Notes: a model not told the origin generated them from the letters alone. Numbered from the stretch's first letter, positions 1 through 11,925 are shown. The stretch: 64,000 bases of DNA from Prorocentrum cordatum (GCA_963575745.1 CAUYUJ010021059.1:870084-934083), one strand, 5' to 3'. Program-made: numbers and translations.

Positions 1-1
1 A

Positions 2-133
2 GGGGAGAAGGGGGCCGCCGAGATTCGGCGAGCGAGGGAAGCGCAGGCGGCCTCAGGCACCGAGCGGGGCGTGGAACAACTCGAAGTGGACAGTGACGAG
101 CATGCCGCAGAAGAGCGGGACGGCCAGGCGAGG
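2..133 (+). CDS. Candidate 3' part of an exon, product unknown
   Basis: An open frame from base 2 reads a highly charged Glu/Arg/Ala-rich peptide of 44 residues (it includes VEQLEVDSDEH and AAEERD). It runs to AGG at 131-133, directly followed by GTGAGA, a good GT donor. The frame stays open past the junction but loses its charged composition. Coding is inferred only from composition and the splice-like end. No family is recognised and the exon start lies outside the window, so this is tentative. Confidence 0.25.
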
Positions 134-1226
134 GTGAGACGCATCAGACACAGATGCCTACAGGCTCGAGCCGCCTCGGCGCAGTGGTGACGCCAGCGCG
201 GGCGGGCGATGGCTTCGAATCGGCCAAGTGGAAGGGTGACCCTTCGCCAGAGTGGCCTCTGGTGCGGGCCCGGAAGGGTCCCTCCAGCACTGGCTGGCGC
301 GGTTGGGTTCGGGCCCCCTCCCCGCGGCCCCCATCGCTCCGCTCGCCAGAGGTCGCTCTCTTCTATGGTTCCCACTGCGTGCAGCCAATTTGAGGCGGTT
401 CGGGGCCCGGGGTGGGCCACGGGGGAGGGCCCACGGCGCAAGATCCACACGGCGGGTGTGGCCGAGAGCCTCCGGGGACATTCGAGGGAGGGCATCTGCG
501 GGCTGAAATATATCGCACGCGACCCACCGCCAGCACCCCCCCGCGCGATCCTCCTATTCACTTCTTGACTTTCACGGGAGTGATGGCAGTGCTGCCAACA
601 TCACGAAAACGCGTTTCTGTCCGCCGCCGCCGCCTCCTCCCCCCCTCTTCCCTCCCTCGCTCCCCTCCTGGATTGTTGCTTGACTCTTGTTGGCCGCTCG
701 CGCGTCCAGATATATGAACGCACATTGTACCCGCCGTGTTTTAAAGGCCGCGGTGTCCTGCATAGGCTCGGCAATGGTAGGTTGGCTCGTGTGGCGTTCC
801 TGGTTTGCTTGACGGCCGTCCGTTTCACACCGCGTTATTGGTCAGAGCTGGGCGAGTGCTTCCCTCTGATATGTGATTCCTCTGGGCCCCTTCAGGGCGG
901 TTATATGCTTGATCGTGGAATGCCCTTTCGGGCCGCGAGGGGTGCAACCTCAACGATTGTGGAACGATGCGACAAGTGTGCCCTCTCCGCGAAATGTCTT
1001 GCGATACGTGCGCGCACACAGACGTTCATGCGCAATCTGCACCATCACGCATGCATGCATACATCCGCAACGCATCAGCGATCGTATCCATATGATTGGC
1101 GCTTCGAGTCTCCTCGCCAACACATCTAGGAACCCCAAAAAGGTGGGGCAACCGTCCTACCGGAGATCAGGATCAGCCTGAGCAGGCCCAGGAGTAAACC
1201 GCCGCTGCGGGCTCGGGGCCCTCACA
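134..1226. other. No gene recognised
   Basis: GC-rich single-copy-looking DNA with short overlapping frames on both strands. None carries a family motif. If the exon at 2-133 is real, this is its intron. Confidence 0.4.
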
Positions 1227-1228
1227 GA

Positions 1229-1254
1229 GCTCTCTCTCTCTCTCTCTCTCTCTC
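1229..1254. repeat. (CT)n microsatellite
   Basis: Uninterrupted CT dinucleotide run of about 13 units, ending in a G run. Confidence 0.95.
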
Positions 1255-1261
1255 GGGGGGC

Positions 1262-1670
1262 CATCTTGGAGGCCATCGACCAAAGAGGGGAGGAAGTCCC
1301 TGAGACGTGCGCCCTGTCGGGGGCCGAGAAATCTGCCTCCTGTGGTGGTCCTGGGCACTCTTGGGGCCGTCTTCAAGCCCTCCTGGAGCTCTCTTGGGCC
1401 AAGCTGGAGCCACCCTGAGGCCTCAGAAGCCCATCGTAAGCGAAAAGGCAGGAAGGCAAAACAACTGGGTTCTCTCGAGATTTCGGTCTCAAGGGGGCGT
1501 CCTTGGGAGGCGCCGTGGCCACTTCAAGCCAGCTTGGGGCGGTACTTTGTATTGTGGCCTCTTGGAGGAATGTTGAAGGCTGCCTCGAGCCATCTTGGGC
1601 TATCTTGTGCAGTCTTGGAGGCCACCTGGAGCCCTCTTGGAGCGAGCTTGGGCCATCTCGGACGCTCCAA
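1262..1670 (+). repeat. TTGGGGCC-type quasi-periodic repeat, copy 1
   Basis: Loose repetition of CTTGG, GGCC and GCCxTCTTGG words every 10-20 bases. The same texture recurs at 12,400-13,090, 13,560-14,215 and 34,130-34,640, and inverted at 17,215-17,840. It yields long Leu/Gly/Pro/Ser/Trp-rich frames with no family signature, which I do not treat as genes. Confidence 0.6.
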
Positions 1671-2990
1671 CGCGTCGCACCCACCCGTGCAGACCCAGGG
1701 AGAGTGGGTAGGGGGAGAAGTACACCTCTCCCTGAAGAGGACCAATGAAGTTGGCATGAGGAACTCGGCAAACCACATACGCCCAGAGTGTTGGTGAGAT
1801 CATACGCATGTGTGCGCAACCGGTTGCGAGCATAGATGTATACGTCTCAGATCCGCTCTGATGATCATTTGCGCAACGGTACCCGCGTGGGTGTCAACTA
1901 GACGTAGGAGGGCACAAGTCTGGTCACGAAGAGCACAAGGAAGCCCCCCCCTCGCAGAAAAATAATATGCCCCCTGCACTGGAGAGAAAGGAAGGAATGT
2001 ATACCTGGCCAGCTAACCAAGCATGCTGCACACACGACGCCATTGTCGTTTCCCCATCGCCATCCTCCTCCTTTTTTCTTATGCTTCTTTATCCTCCTCT
2101 TGCCCGCAAGCTTGGCGCACCAACTCCTTTGCAAGCACGATCAGGCTGATGTCTTGTCGGCCGGAGCCAATGATCTTGTCGTCCTGTCGCGTACCAGTGC
2201 CGCTTCGTTGGTTCACGCTGGGCAATCGGCAATCGAAGCGTGGATGGTGGGGGCCAGCGCGGGGCAAACGCGGCGGCTATGGCGCCATGCTTCGGGGACT
2301 GCGCTCCCCGATCCGTGGATCCGGCGCCCACGCGCCAGATCCGCGGATCCGCAGTCCGTGTCAGCGTGCGCCCGAGCTGTGGGGGTCCAGCGCGGGTCGG
2401 CCTGCAGGGGGGGCGGGTCCCAGGATCGGCTTGCCCAGAGCGGGAAAAGGGTCCCAGACATGGGTGCTGTCAGCAGCTGGTGCCAGGATGCGTACCATGA
2501 GAAGGGGAGGACCGTCGGCGCGCCAAGGGGGCAAGCGAGAGGGAGCACGCCGTCTCAGTTGGCAGCGAAGCTTCGGAGAAGGCTCAGACAGCTTCTCAGA
2601 CTCCGGAGAAGGCCCGCCTCATCTGCCTTCCCCCCTGGGCGCGCCGCCGAGGGGAGATGGAAAGCAGGATGACCAGGAAGAGGGGGACAACGGGGACAGA
2701 GACGAGGAGGAGGACGACTGCACTCGAGCCCGATGATGATAGAAACCACCACCCTGCCAGTAGCGAATTGCCTTCTTCTCCAGTTCTAGAGAGTCTCGAA
2801 AGGGTGTTGCGGCATTTTTTGAGCAGGCCTGCGCCGACGTGGATCGGCGCCGGGTTGTTTTGATACAAGTTGTTTTGCTAAACGGTGTTTTTCCCCACCC
2901 ACCCCTGGGCGAGGAAGGATGCCCTGGGACTCCCATATCCACGCTGTCCGCGTGGACGGCGTGGAAACAAACCTTTTTATGATGAGATGT
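1671..2990. other. Unassigned; weak ORF candidates only
   Basis: Two overlapping plus-strand frames cover 2,023-2,736. One begins with a hydrophobic stretch that resembles a signal peptide. The other ends in an acidic tail (EEGDNGDRDEEEDD). Neither shows a recognisable domain and they contradict each other, so neither is called. Bases 2,922-2,949 match 9,518-9,545 in inverted orientation. Confidence 0.35.
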
Positions 2991-3172
2991 GTGATGCTAT
3001 CATAGGCTTATTATTAGTATTAGTATTATGATTTATAATATTATTATTATTATTATTATTATTTTGATTATTATTAATATTATTATTAGTATTAATTATT
3101 ATTATTTTTAATAATAATAATAATAATCATCATAATATTAATAATATTCATTCTTATTATTATTAATGTTTT
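2990..3172. repeat. AT-rich (TTA/ATT)n tract
   Basis: Imperfect ATT/TAA trinucleotide repeat of about 180 bp, sharply AT-rich against its GC-rich surroundings. The first half is ATT-rich and the second half TAA-rich, so it can fold back. Confidence 0.9.
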
Positions 3173-3550
3173 AGCATGCAAGTTTCATTCAGAAGCATCA
3201 TATGTTGTCGAGTTGCCAGTGGTACTTGCGAGTGTAAACAAAATGTTTGGAGCGTCATGTATGTTATGGGCGAACGTGATTCTTCTACATCTGTAATCAG
3301 ATACGCATCGAAGTGTTATCCCTGTGTCTTCTTAAAGTCTGTTGTCATCCTCGGTCCCAGCTTCTAACTCGATCTGATCGAAATGTCGCCCTCCTCGAAC
3401 TTTTCGACCGCCTCGCAAAGAGCGGCGTTGCATATTGAACCGTTTTTCCTAACCATCCTGTGGTGTTGAGTCGTTGTTTCTAGAGTTTGGCATCCCGCGT
3501 TCCTCGTCTCCTCCTCTCCGCAATCCCCTCCTACCTCTTCCCCCCGCGTG
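3173..3550. other. No gene recognised
   Basis: Balanced-composition sequence without a repeat pattern. Short frames on both strands carry no motif. Confidence 0.4.
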
Positions 3551-4022
3551 CCCTCGATCCACCGAAGGCCTAAGTGGCAGGGTCCGCACGCAGTTCCACC
3601 TCGATATAGAGCGCACCCCTCGATCACGCGTTTCGTGGCCCCGTAGGGTGCTCCACCGAAGGGCCCAGTGGCAGGGTCAGCATGCAGTTCTGGATCGATG
3701 TTGGCGCACCCCTCACATGATTATTGGCCACATGGGGCGCTCCACCGATCGGAGGCCTTAGTGGAAGGGCCTGCATGCAGTTCCACCCGAATTTCGGCAA
3801 ACCACTCACACGCTTCGCGGCCCCATTGGCGTGCTCCACCAAAAGCCCCAGTAGCGGGGTCCGCGCGCAGTTCCACCTCGATTTCGGCGCACCCCTCACA
3901 CGCTTCGTGGCCCCGTAGGGTGCTCCACCGACACCAGTGGCGGAGTCCGCATGCAGCTCCACCTCCATGTTGGCGCACCCCTCGCACGTTTCGTGGCCCC
4001 ATCGGGTGATCCATCGAATCAG
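3551..4022 (+). repeat. ~92-bp tandem repeat, about 5 units
   Basis: Each unit contains GTGCTCCACCGA, a CAGTGGCAGGGTCCGC-like segment, CAGTTCCACCTCGAT and GGCGCACCCCTCACACG followed by TTCGTGGCCCC. Units begin near 3,556, 3,651, 3,747, 3,834 and 3,924 with 10-25% divergence. Confidence 0.85.
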
Positions 4023-4027
4023 GGGAG

Positions 4028-4585
4028 CGATGGGGTCGCCTAGGGACACCTAGGGACATCCCGAGACACCCGGGGACACGCGCGGACACCGAGGGACATC
4101 AAGGGACACCGAGGGACACCGAGGGACATCCAGGGACACGCGCGGACACCGAGGGGGCATCCAGGGACATGTAGGGACATCCAGAGACACCGACGGGTAG
4201 CTAGGGACATACTTAAAGACATCCAGGGATACTTAAAGACACCCAGGGACACTCAAGGACATCCAGAGACATGTAAGGCACGTAAATGCAACCATAGCGC
4301 TAATCGCATCCAGGGGCATGGCCTTGTCGCCCCAGGGACACCAGGGACGCGCGGACACCGAGGGACATCCAGGGACACCGAGGGACATCCAAGAACATGC
4401 GTGGACACCGAAGGACATCCAGGGACACCGAGGGACATCCAGGGACATGCGCGGACACCGAAGGACATCCAGGGACACCGAAGGACATCTGCGAATCTTG
4501 AGGGACATCCAGGGACACCGAGGGACAACCACGGACACCGAGGGACATCCAGGGACACCCAGGGACATCCAGCATCCAGAGACAC
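4028..4585 (+). repeat. 10-bp-period minisatellite, GGGACA core
   Basis: Repetition of the 10-mers GGGACACCGA, GGGACATCCA and GGACACGCGC over about 550 bp. The minus strand reads as TGTCCC. A related TGTCC/GGACA core recurs at 5,565-5,835 and 9,405-9,492. Long frames over it are artefacts of the period. Confidence 0.9.
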
Positions 4586-5205
4586 GCCTAGGGATGCGGT
4601 TTTTGTTTTGGACGCCATTTCCTATGTGTCCCCTGATGTTACCGCAGGCGTGCTCACCTACAGATGTATTCCAGCGTGTCCCTGGATGTTATTGGGCGTC
4701 CCCTTTCGGCGTGCAAGCGGGCTTCAAAGATCATGTGTGTTGAATGTTGAATGGTTTGTCTATGTATGTGCACACTTGTATATATGTACGCACATGTATA
4801 TATAGACATGGACATCGTCTTCTACCTACTTACAAACACATCCTTATGCATGCTTGAATGCGTATTTACTGCATGCTTCATATACATACAGCACGGCTTC
4901 GATCTACCATCGGCGATCGCCGACGGCGAGGCGCGCTTTCTGAGGGGTCGCCGGCGCGGAGGCCCACCAAGTTTTGCATCTCGTCTTCACACATCCTCCT
5001 ATTCGAACTCACTCCTTCGCGCCCCATTTATCCTGTTCCCGTTCCCGAAGGCCCTACCATATTCCGCTGATTATCCTCCTCCGCCTTCTGCCCTTCCCGT
5101 ATTTGCTTCTTCCTGCATATCTAGTCTCCCCCATCTCCTGCTCCTCCCGCCATCGCTGGACGCACGCCACGCGGCAGCCTGCTGGAAGACGTTCATGGCG
5201 GGCGT
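4586..5205. other. No gene recognised
   Basis: Mixed-composition sequence with a pyrimidine-rich tract at about 5,000-5,150. No motif-bearing frame seen. Confidence 0.4.
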
Positions 5206-5277
5206 CATCGAGACTCGACTCGACTCGGCTGCCGAGACTCGACTCGATCCGACTCCACTCGACTCGACTCGACTGCC
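5206..5277 (+). repeat. (GACTC)n short tandem repeat
   Basis: GACTC/GACTCG pentamer-hexamer repeat with a CTGCCGA interruption. Confidence 0.9.
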
Positions 5278-5564
5278 GTGATTTTCCGATCGTCCTACGG
5301 CCACCCCACAAACAACTTAGCATTTCGCAGACGCTTTGCATCCTAGAGCCTAGTCGAGGCGCGCCTCGCCCGAGCTCCACTGGCGCAGTTGTCACCGGCT
5401 ATAATTTGCCACAGGTACGTTTTGTTGTCATTAGTTTTCATGAGTTGTTCCATTCGGTGTCGTATGCAGGTGGCGATGCAGGACACGATTTCTTTACGTT
5501 AGGCCTGGTTTCCCTTGCCTGAAATAGGGATTTCTTGAGTTCCTTTGAATATGAACCAGTCCGT

Positions 5565-5835
5565 CGATGTCCGCGGATGTCTGCGTTTGTCCTTTTTTGT
5601 CCGCGTTTGTCCCTTTTTGTCAGCGTTTGTCCCTTTTTGTCCGCGTTTGTCCTTTGTTGTCCGCCTCCGCTGTCCGCGGATGCCCCTTTTGTCCGCGTTT
5701 GTCATTTTTTTGTCCGCGTTTGTCCCTTTCGTCCGCGTTTGTCCCTTTTTGTCCGCGTTTGTTTGCCTTTTTAGTCGCGTTTGTCCCTTTTTGTCCGCGT
5801 TTGTCCCTTTTTTGTCCGCGTTTGTGCGTCTCCAC
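5565..5835 (+). repeat. ~19-bp minisatellite, TGTCCGCGTTTGTCC core
   Basis: About a dozen units of GTCCGCGTTTGTCCCTTTTT with small length changes, then looser copies to about 5,915. It shares the TGTCC core with the 4,028 and 9,405 arrays. Confidence 0.9.
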
Positions 5836-7306
5836 TGTCCGCGGATGTCCGTCGATTTCCGTGTGATTGTCCCGCCGATGTGCCCGCGTTTGTCCCGTAT
5901 TGTTCCGTTAGGGTGCCCTTCTTGCATTGTATTTGTGCAGGTATTTCCATCATTATCTCCCTGTCTTGTCCTTGTCTGTCCTTCGCGTTGACGCTCACGT
6001 TTTGCTTGTCCCGCCATCTTGGGATCTTGTCTCATATGACAAACATATTGGTTTGTACATTGAGATCGTGCCATATTTGGATCCGCCAGCCCGCCACAGC
6101 GCGGACATGGGGTCCTGCGGAGCCCCAGGATCGCGGACATCGGTGCCCTTGGGCGGCCACGGCGGCCTCGCGCGGCCGATGTCGCGGACATCGGGCCTTG
6201 CGGGGCGCAATGTCGCGGACAATGGACCATTTTTGCATTTTCAAAAACAAAAAAACGTGAAGGATTCATGGTGCGTTTTTAATTTTAGATGCGCCCAGCG
6301 ACCCAAATCGGTGGACATCGCCGACCTTCCACGCGCGCCCCGCGCGCCCCGCGTGCCCGTACCCTCCACGCGAGCCATGAGGGAACCTCGTTGGGTTCTG
6401 CGCTAGAGGCATCAGATGTCATCGTTTTCGTTGTGATAAATAACAATGCCCTTGAGTCCCTGGAACCTGCTACTTACACTTCCACTATCATGGGCCATAC
6501 ACCGCTTCCATGTATTACATATATATGTATCGTTCTTCGCATCCGTATTTTTGTGTTCGTTAGTATTATCATTGTTTTGGGGCTCTCCGGACTTTTACCA
6601 AGTTTCTGTTTAATTATAGCATACAACCATGAATCGTTTTGAAGCGTATTCTACTATATTCGGTTCTATTGGGCATTGTGAGGCTCATTGCGTTTGAAAT
6701 TCTATTCACGTTTGTTCGTCTTCTATACCAATGAGCTAGCGGCCATCGCTCGTCCATGCGCACACGATATATGGTACATTTCCTGCCCCACGATAGGTTA
6801 CAAACGTGCACGTTACATCGTATGTGGTGTATATAGCAGTATGCCAAATAGTTGCCAGTACTATATCATGATGTGACAATGAATTATGATATCAGGGCAT
6901 GCGTACTAGTATACTATGGCAATGCCACAGCAATTCTAGGCAGCAAAACACGAACGTATCTTATATACATTGTGCGACAGTTGTATATACATCTACATTT
7001 ATGCATGCACACACATGTGCACTGTGTTGTACATTATGTTGTGTGGCACAGCAACACTTTCGCTTAGTGTGCTCATTTCGAGGTGGAATTATGTGGGCGC
7101 TATTGGTTTGGATACTGCGTCGCAGCTACGTACAACATTCGAGTTTAACTCCCCCCTCCCCTCCTCTTCCTCTGTTCCTCCTCCTCCTTCGCCTCTCTCC
7201 ATACTACCCCCTTTGCATCCTCATCCGCCCCTCCTCCATATATACTTCCCTCGTCCTCCGCCGCGCCCCCGCCTTCCCTCTATATCATCCTCTTCGCCGT
7301 CCCCCC

Positions 7307-7311
<5 letters not shown>
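5836..7311. other. No gene recognised
   Basis: The left part repeats TCGCGGACATCGG words (6,090-6,230). From about 6,400 the sequence becomes AT-richer and looks single-copy. No frame on either strand carries a known motif. Confidence 0.4.

Positions 7312-7342
<31 letters not shown>
7312..7342. repeat. (TA)n microsatellite
   Basis: About 15 uninterrupted TA units. Confidence 0.95.
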
Positions 7343-7347
<5 letters not shown>

Positions 7348-7573
7348 TCGGAGGTGAGGGGTGAGATAGAAGTGGAACGGAGAGCCCCTTTACCGGGAAA
7401 TTGGTTTCGGTTTCGTGTTCGTGCGTGCCGTGCGTGCGGGCGAGGCGAAGCTGCGTGGGCGGGCGAGAAGTGTCCCGCCTCTGGCTGAGGCGCGGCCGGA
7501 CCACATGTTTCTTGTCCGGGGGCCGGTGGCGCGCGGTGTCCCGCCGGTGTCCCGCCGGTGTTCCGTCGGTGTC

Positions 7574-7575
7574 CC

Positions 7576-7627
<52 letters not shown>

Positions 7628-8560
7628 TCGATGTCGATGTCGATGTCGATGTCGATGTCGATGCTGATGACGGTGATGGTGGTGATGATGGTGTCCCGAT
7701 GATGATGATGATGATGATGATGGTGATGATGATGGTGTCCCGATAATGACGATGATGATGATGATGATGATCCTGAGCATGGTGATGAGATGATGGTGAT
7801 GGTAGTTCGATGATGATGTTGATGATGATGAGGTTGATGATGATGGTGTTGATGATGGTGGTGATGATGATGGTGTCCCGACGATGATGATGTTGCTGAT
7901 GGTGATAATGATGGTGTCCCGATGATGATGATGATCCTGAGCATGGTGATGTGATGATGGTGATGATGAAGATGATGATGATGGTAGTTCGATGATGATG
8001 AGGTTGATGATGATGCTGTTGATGATGGTGGTGATGATGGTGTCCCGATGATTATGATGATGATGATGATGATGATGTTGATTGTTATGCTGATGATGAC
8101 GATGATGGTGTCCCGATGATGATGATGGTGATGATGATGAGGATGATGATGAGGTGATGATGATGATTTTGATGAAGGTGGCCCGATGATGGTGATGATG
8201 ATGATGTTGATGGCGATGGCGTCCCCATGATGATGATGGTGATGATGATGATGATGGTGACGATGATGATGGTGTCCCGATGACGATGATGATGTTGATG
8301 ATGTTGCTGATGATGATGATGGTGTCCCGATGATGATGATGTTGATGATGCTGTTCGTGATGGTGAGATGATGATGATGGTGGTGTCCCGATGATGATGA
8401 CGATGGTGTCTCGATGATGGTGATGATGTTGATGATGATGATGATGGTGATGTTGGTGATGCTGGTAACGAGGCGATGATGATGATGATGGTGTCCCGAT
8501 GGTGCTGACGGTGTTGATGACGTTGATGCCGATGATGTTGATGATGCTGATGCTGGCGTT
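7574..8560 (+). repeat. (GAT)n-rich array with GGTGTCCC interruptions
   Basis: Almost 1 kb of GATGAT trinucleotide repeat, with an internal (GATGTC)n block at 7,625-7,662 and a recurrent GGTGTCCCGATGATGATG unit. It reads as poly-Met, poly-Asp or poly-His/Ile/Ser in different frames. None of these is supported as a gene. Confidence 0.95.
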
Positions 8561-8561
8561 G

Positions 8562-8792
8562 ATTGTGAGATCGAGTGTGATATCGATCGTGAGATCGATA
8601 GTGCGACTGAATGTGAGATCGATTGTGAGATCGGTAGTGAGATCGATAGTGAGATCGATTGTGGGACCGAAAGTCAGATCGATTGTGAGATCGATCGGAT
8701 GAAATAGATCGAGTGGGATCGATTGTGAGATTGATCGAGTGAGATCGAGCGAGACCGATAGTGAGATCGATAGTGGGGCCGATCGAGTGAGA
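8562..8792 (+). repeat. ~14-bp tandem repeat GAGATCGATxGTGA
   Basis: GAGATCGATAGTGA/GAGATCGATTGTGA units repeated about 15 times, rich in GATC. Confidence 0.9.
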
Positions 8793-8934
8793 CGTTGGTT
8801 CCTCCCCCCCCCCGAACCTCCCTATCACCCGAAGGGTGGTCGCATAGGTACGTAGACTCATACATTTATACATACATACTTACATATGTATATATATACA
8901 TCTATATATGCCCTACCTGTGGGGCCTCCTGGGG

Positions 8935-9130
8935 CCCCTTTGGGTCCCAGGACCCTGGGGGCCGGGCGGACCCTAACGGGCAGGTCGGGTCGGGCGTGTC
9001 CGGTCGGGCGGGCGGACGCAGACGGGCAGGTCGGGTCGGGCGAGCGGGACGTTAAAGTATGATGCGCCATCGAAGTTGGCACGCGTGTACCCTAACGGGC
9101 GGGTCGGGTCGGGCGGGCGGGACATTAGAG
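8935..9130 (+). repeat. GGGTCGGGCGGGCGG repeat pair
   Basis: Two related segments each run from CCCTAACGGGC through repeated GGTCGGGTCGGGCG to GGGACATTA-like ends, about 120 bp apart. Confidence 0.7.
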
Positions 9131-9139
9131 CTTGATTCG

Positions 9140-9400
9140 CCAATCATCAGACAATCAATAACACCCAACGCCCAGCTACACGCCAAGAGTCAACAACCAA
9201 CCATCAAAAACATACGACAGCAATAATTGGCAACCAGCAACAATGCATCAACACAAGACCGCAACCAACCACCAACCAACTAACACACACCAACAACGAA
9301 AGCAATACCAACACCAGCAGCAACAGCAACAGCAACAGCAACGACACCACAACACCAACGACACCAACAACACCATCACCACCAACAACAACAAACGCAG
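9140..9400 (+). repeat. CAA/CAAC-rich low-complexity tract
   Basis: A-and-C-only texture (CAACAACACCAACAC, then CAACAGCAACAG). It reads as poly-Gln/Thr/Asn/His. Not called as coding. Confidence 0.85.
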
Positions 9401-9404
9401 CACA

Positions 9405-9492
9405 CGCGGACAAACAAGGACACGACGGACATCTGCGGACATACGAGGACACGCGCGGACAACAAGGGACAAACAAGGACAAGAAGGGACAA
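9405..9492 (+). repeat. GGACA minisatellite, orientation opposite to 5,565
   Basis: Units such as GCGGACAAACAAGGACA. The reverse complement is the TGTCCGCGTTTGTCC-type unit seen at 5,565-5,835. Confidence 0.75.
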
Positions 9493-10249
9493 GACTTCGC
9501 ATTCACACCCTCTATATGGACAGCGTGGATATGGGAGTCCCAGGGGGGGAGGAGGAGTGGGGGGAGGGGTGAGCGGAGGAAGAATGACGACGAGAAGGAC
9601 AATTGAGAGAGGAGGACGAGGAGGACGATACTATGATAAAGCGGGGCATTCGTGTCTCTCCTTGCCTTCTGTTGTTCTTCCTCTTGCTCTCCTTTCTGCC
9701 GTCCTGGCTCGTACACTAGAGTTTCCAGCGAGGGCCATTCCCGTCCTGCAGCCTATGGGTTTAAGCAGTATGAGAAGGGCATTGAGGTAGAACGAGGAGG
9801 AACATGAAAGAGGACCGGGGAGGATAGGGGAGGACTGATGACGAGGAGGAGGAGGAGGTTGCCAGACATGCGATGACTTGATTTCTGCAAAGAAGTCCCA
9901 GCCCTTTCCCCTGGGCCAACTGCTCATTGCGAGTCGTTTTTGACGGCCACGGGCACCGCAGAGGCCGAAAACGTTACGATAAATCGGGGGGTAAGAGGGG
10001 TGCACATCTTGTGCCCTAGATGGGCCATGAAGGGGCCCCCTATGGTCCAGAAGGGGCACGAAAGGTGCATGTTTCTCCCCCTCCCCGTGTGTCGCCCCCC
10101 CGACCCCCCCCCGGTAATTGACGCCAGCAAGCGGCGAAGACTTGCGTCTTGATTGTTTCAGTGCGCTGGAGGTCTGGGGGGGGGGCAGCGCAGACGACGA
10201 GCAGGAGGGGGAGGTCACAGGCGGGGCCCGGTGGCCGTGCCCCTCCCAG
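9493..10249. other. No gene recognised; possible intron before kinase exon
   Basis: Purine-rich then mixed sequence. If the kinase exon at 10,250 is real, its upstream intron occupies some of this stretch. I could not find the catalytic-loop (HRD) exon. Confidence 0.3.
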
Positions 10250-10330
10250 GGTGGCGTGGTGAAGCTGTGCGACTTTGGCACCGCGGTGCAGCTGTCGCCA
10301 GAGACGCCGCGGGCCCCGGAGGGGCTGCGG
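10250..10330 (+). CDS. Protein-kinase exon (activation-segment DFG motif)
   Basis: An 81-base, phase-0/phase-0 exon candidate encodes 27 residues beginning GGVVKLCDFGTAVQL. The VKLxDFGxA pattern is the magnesium-binding DFG motif and following activation-segment start of eukaryotic protein kinases. It is preceded by a pyrimidine run ending CCTCCCAG, with G as first exon base as is usual in dinoflagellates, and followed by a GT (GTGTCG). The APE exon that should come next and the HRD exon that should precede it were not found within the window, so this may be one exon of a gene with long introns, or a stranded fragment. The longer open frame around it runs into dispersed repeat and AT microsatellite and is not the gene. 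Confidence 0.5.
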
Positions 10331-10389
10331 GTGTCGGGCCGTGCTGGCCGGGGGCGGCCAGTCGGGGAGAACGACAGGGGGGGACAGGC

Positions 10390-10790
10390 ACGGTGGGGGG
10401 GATGCGTCGACCCCCCACCATCCACTGATCGCGGACATTGGCCCGATAGCCCCAACCTGCCCAGGAACGTGCGGATTCACCATCGGGGGCCTATCGCCGA
10501 TCTATCGGCGATGTATCCCCGATTCCACGTCGATGTGCCCCCCCATTTGCCAGTCCCCCCTTATCGTTGCCCCTCAGTCAGGTGTCCTCAACGCTCCATG
10601 CTTATCTTATCCCTCGAAGCAGACACCACTGCACAAGCAGAAACTTTCGGCGCTCCGCGCGGATTTCCTGGATCGGCGCCAAGGTGCCCGTGGCGGCGCC
10701 TCCACGCGCGCACGCGCCAGGGAAATGGGCTCAGCACCGATCCGAGAAATTCTCGCGGAGTTCTGACAGCTTATGTCTATGCATGCCTTT
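10390..10790 (+). repeat. Dispersed repeat family R, copy 1
   Basis: Contains GGATGCGTCGACCCCCC, then CGATCTATCGGCGATGTATC, then GCGCGGATTTCCTGGATCGG and CCGATCCGAG, with TTATGTCTATGCA further on. The same modules appear at 19,130-19,330, 33,243-33,312 and 35,779-36,150. Confidence 0.6.
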
Positions 10791-10984
10791 TCTCAATAGC
10801 CCCTCCTTGCCCTGTGCGCTCTGCCCCGTGCCATCCTCGTCGCCGCCTGGAGGCACAACAAGGCTGTGTAAGCGTATCCGAGGCAGGGGTTTATCCAAGA
10901 GCACCGCCTGGGGGTCGGCCGTCGGGGACCTCAGCAGGCGGCTGGGGCGGAGATTCTGATATGTTCGGGGCCTGGGCCAGATGT

Positions 10985-11032
10985 GTACATATATGTATAG
11001 TTAAATGTGTACACGTATATATACATGTATAT

Positions 11033-11098
<66 letters not shown>

Positions 11099-11491
11099 TA
11101 TATTATATATATACATATATATACATACAGATGCATGGATGTGCGCATGCATGTATGTCTGTATGCATGTATGTATGTATGTATGCGGCATGTATGTATG
11201 TATATGTGCATGCATACATGCATGCATGCATGTATGTATGTATGTATGCATGCATGGGCGCATGTATGTGTATGTATACATGCATATATGTATGTAATGT
11301 GTATGTAAGTGTATGTAAGTGTATGTATGTATGGATGTATGCATGCACGTATGTATGTGTATGTGTATGTGTGCATGCGTGTATGTGTGTATGCTTATGT
11401 GTATGTGTATGTGAATGCATGTGTATGTATATGTGTATGTGTATACGTATATGAGTGTGTTTGTATGTGTCTGTATGTATGTTTGTATGTA

Positions 11492-11549
<58 letters not shown>

Positions 11550-11925
11550 TGTACGTATGTAGGTATGCATATATGTATGTATGTGTGTATATGTGTATAG
11601 GTGTACGCGTATGCGTGTATGTGTATTTGTATGTGTATGTGTATGTGTATGTATGTACGTACGTATGAACATATGTGTGTATGTATGTGTGTATGTATGT
11701 ATGTATGTATGGATGTATGTATGTATGTGTGTGTATGCATGTATGTATGTATGTATGTATGTATGTATGTATGTATGTGTGTATGTATGTGTGTGTATGT
11801 GTGTACGTGTGTATGTATGTGTATGCATGTATGTCTGTATGTATGTATGTATGTGTGTGTATGTATGTATGTACGGATGTATATAAGCACACGTACACAT
11901 ATACATATATATGTATATATGCAAG
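10985..11925. repeat. (TA)n and (TATG)n microsatellite block
   Basis: (TA)n at about 11,035-11,115 and 11,498-11,546 within nearly 1 kb of TATG/TGTATG tetranucleotide repeat with GCATGCAT variants. It gives long Tyr/His/Ile or Cys/Met/Tyr/Val frames on both strands that are not genes. Confidence 0.95.

Noticed and set aside
2023-2736. Secreted or acidic protein gene
   Set aside because: Two overlapping frames compete, neither has a domain, and no splice or homology support was seen.
7390-8873. His/Ile/Ser-rich and Asp-rich proteins
   Set aside because: Pure translation of a (GAT)n array.
10118-11092. 324-codon kinase-like gene
   Set aside because: Only 27 codons carry kinase signal; the frame then runs through dispersed repeat into AT microsatellite.
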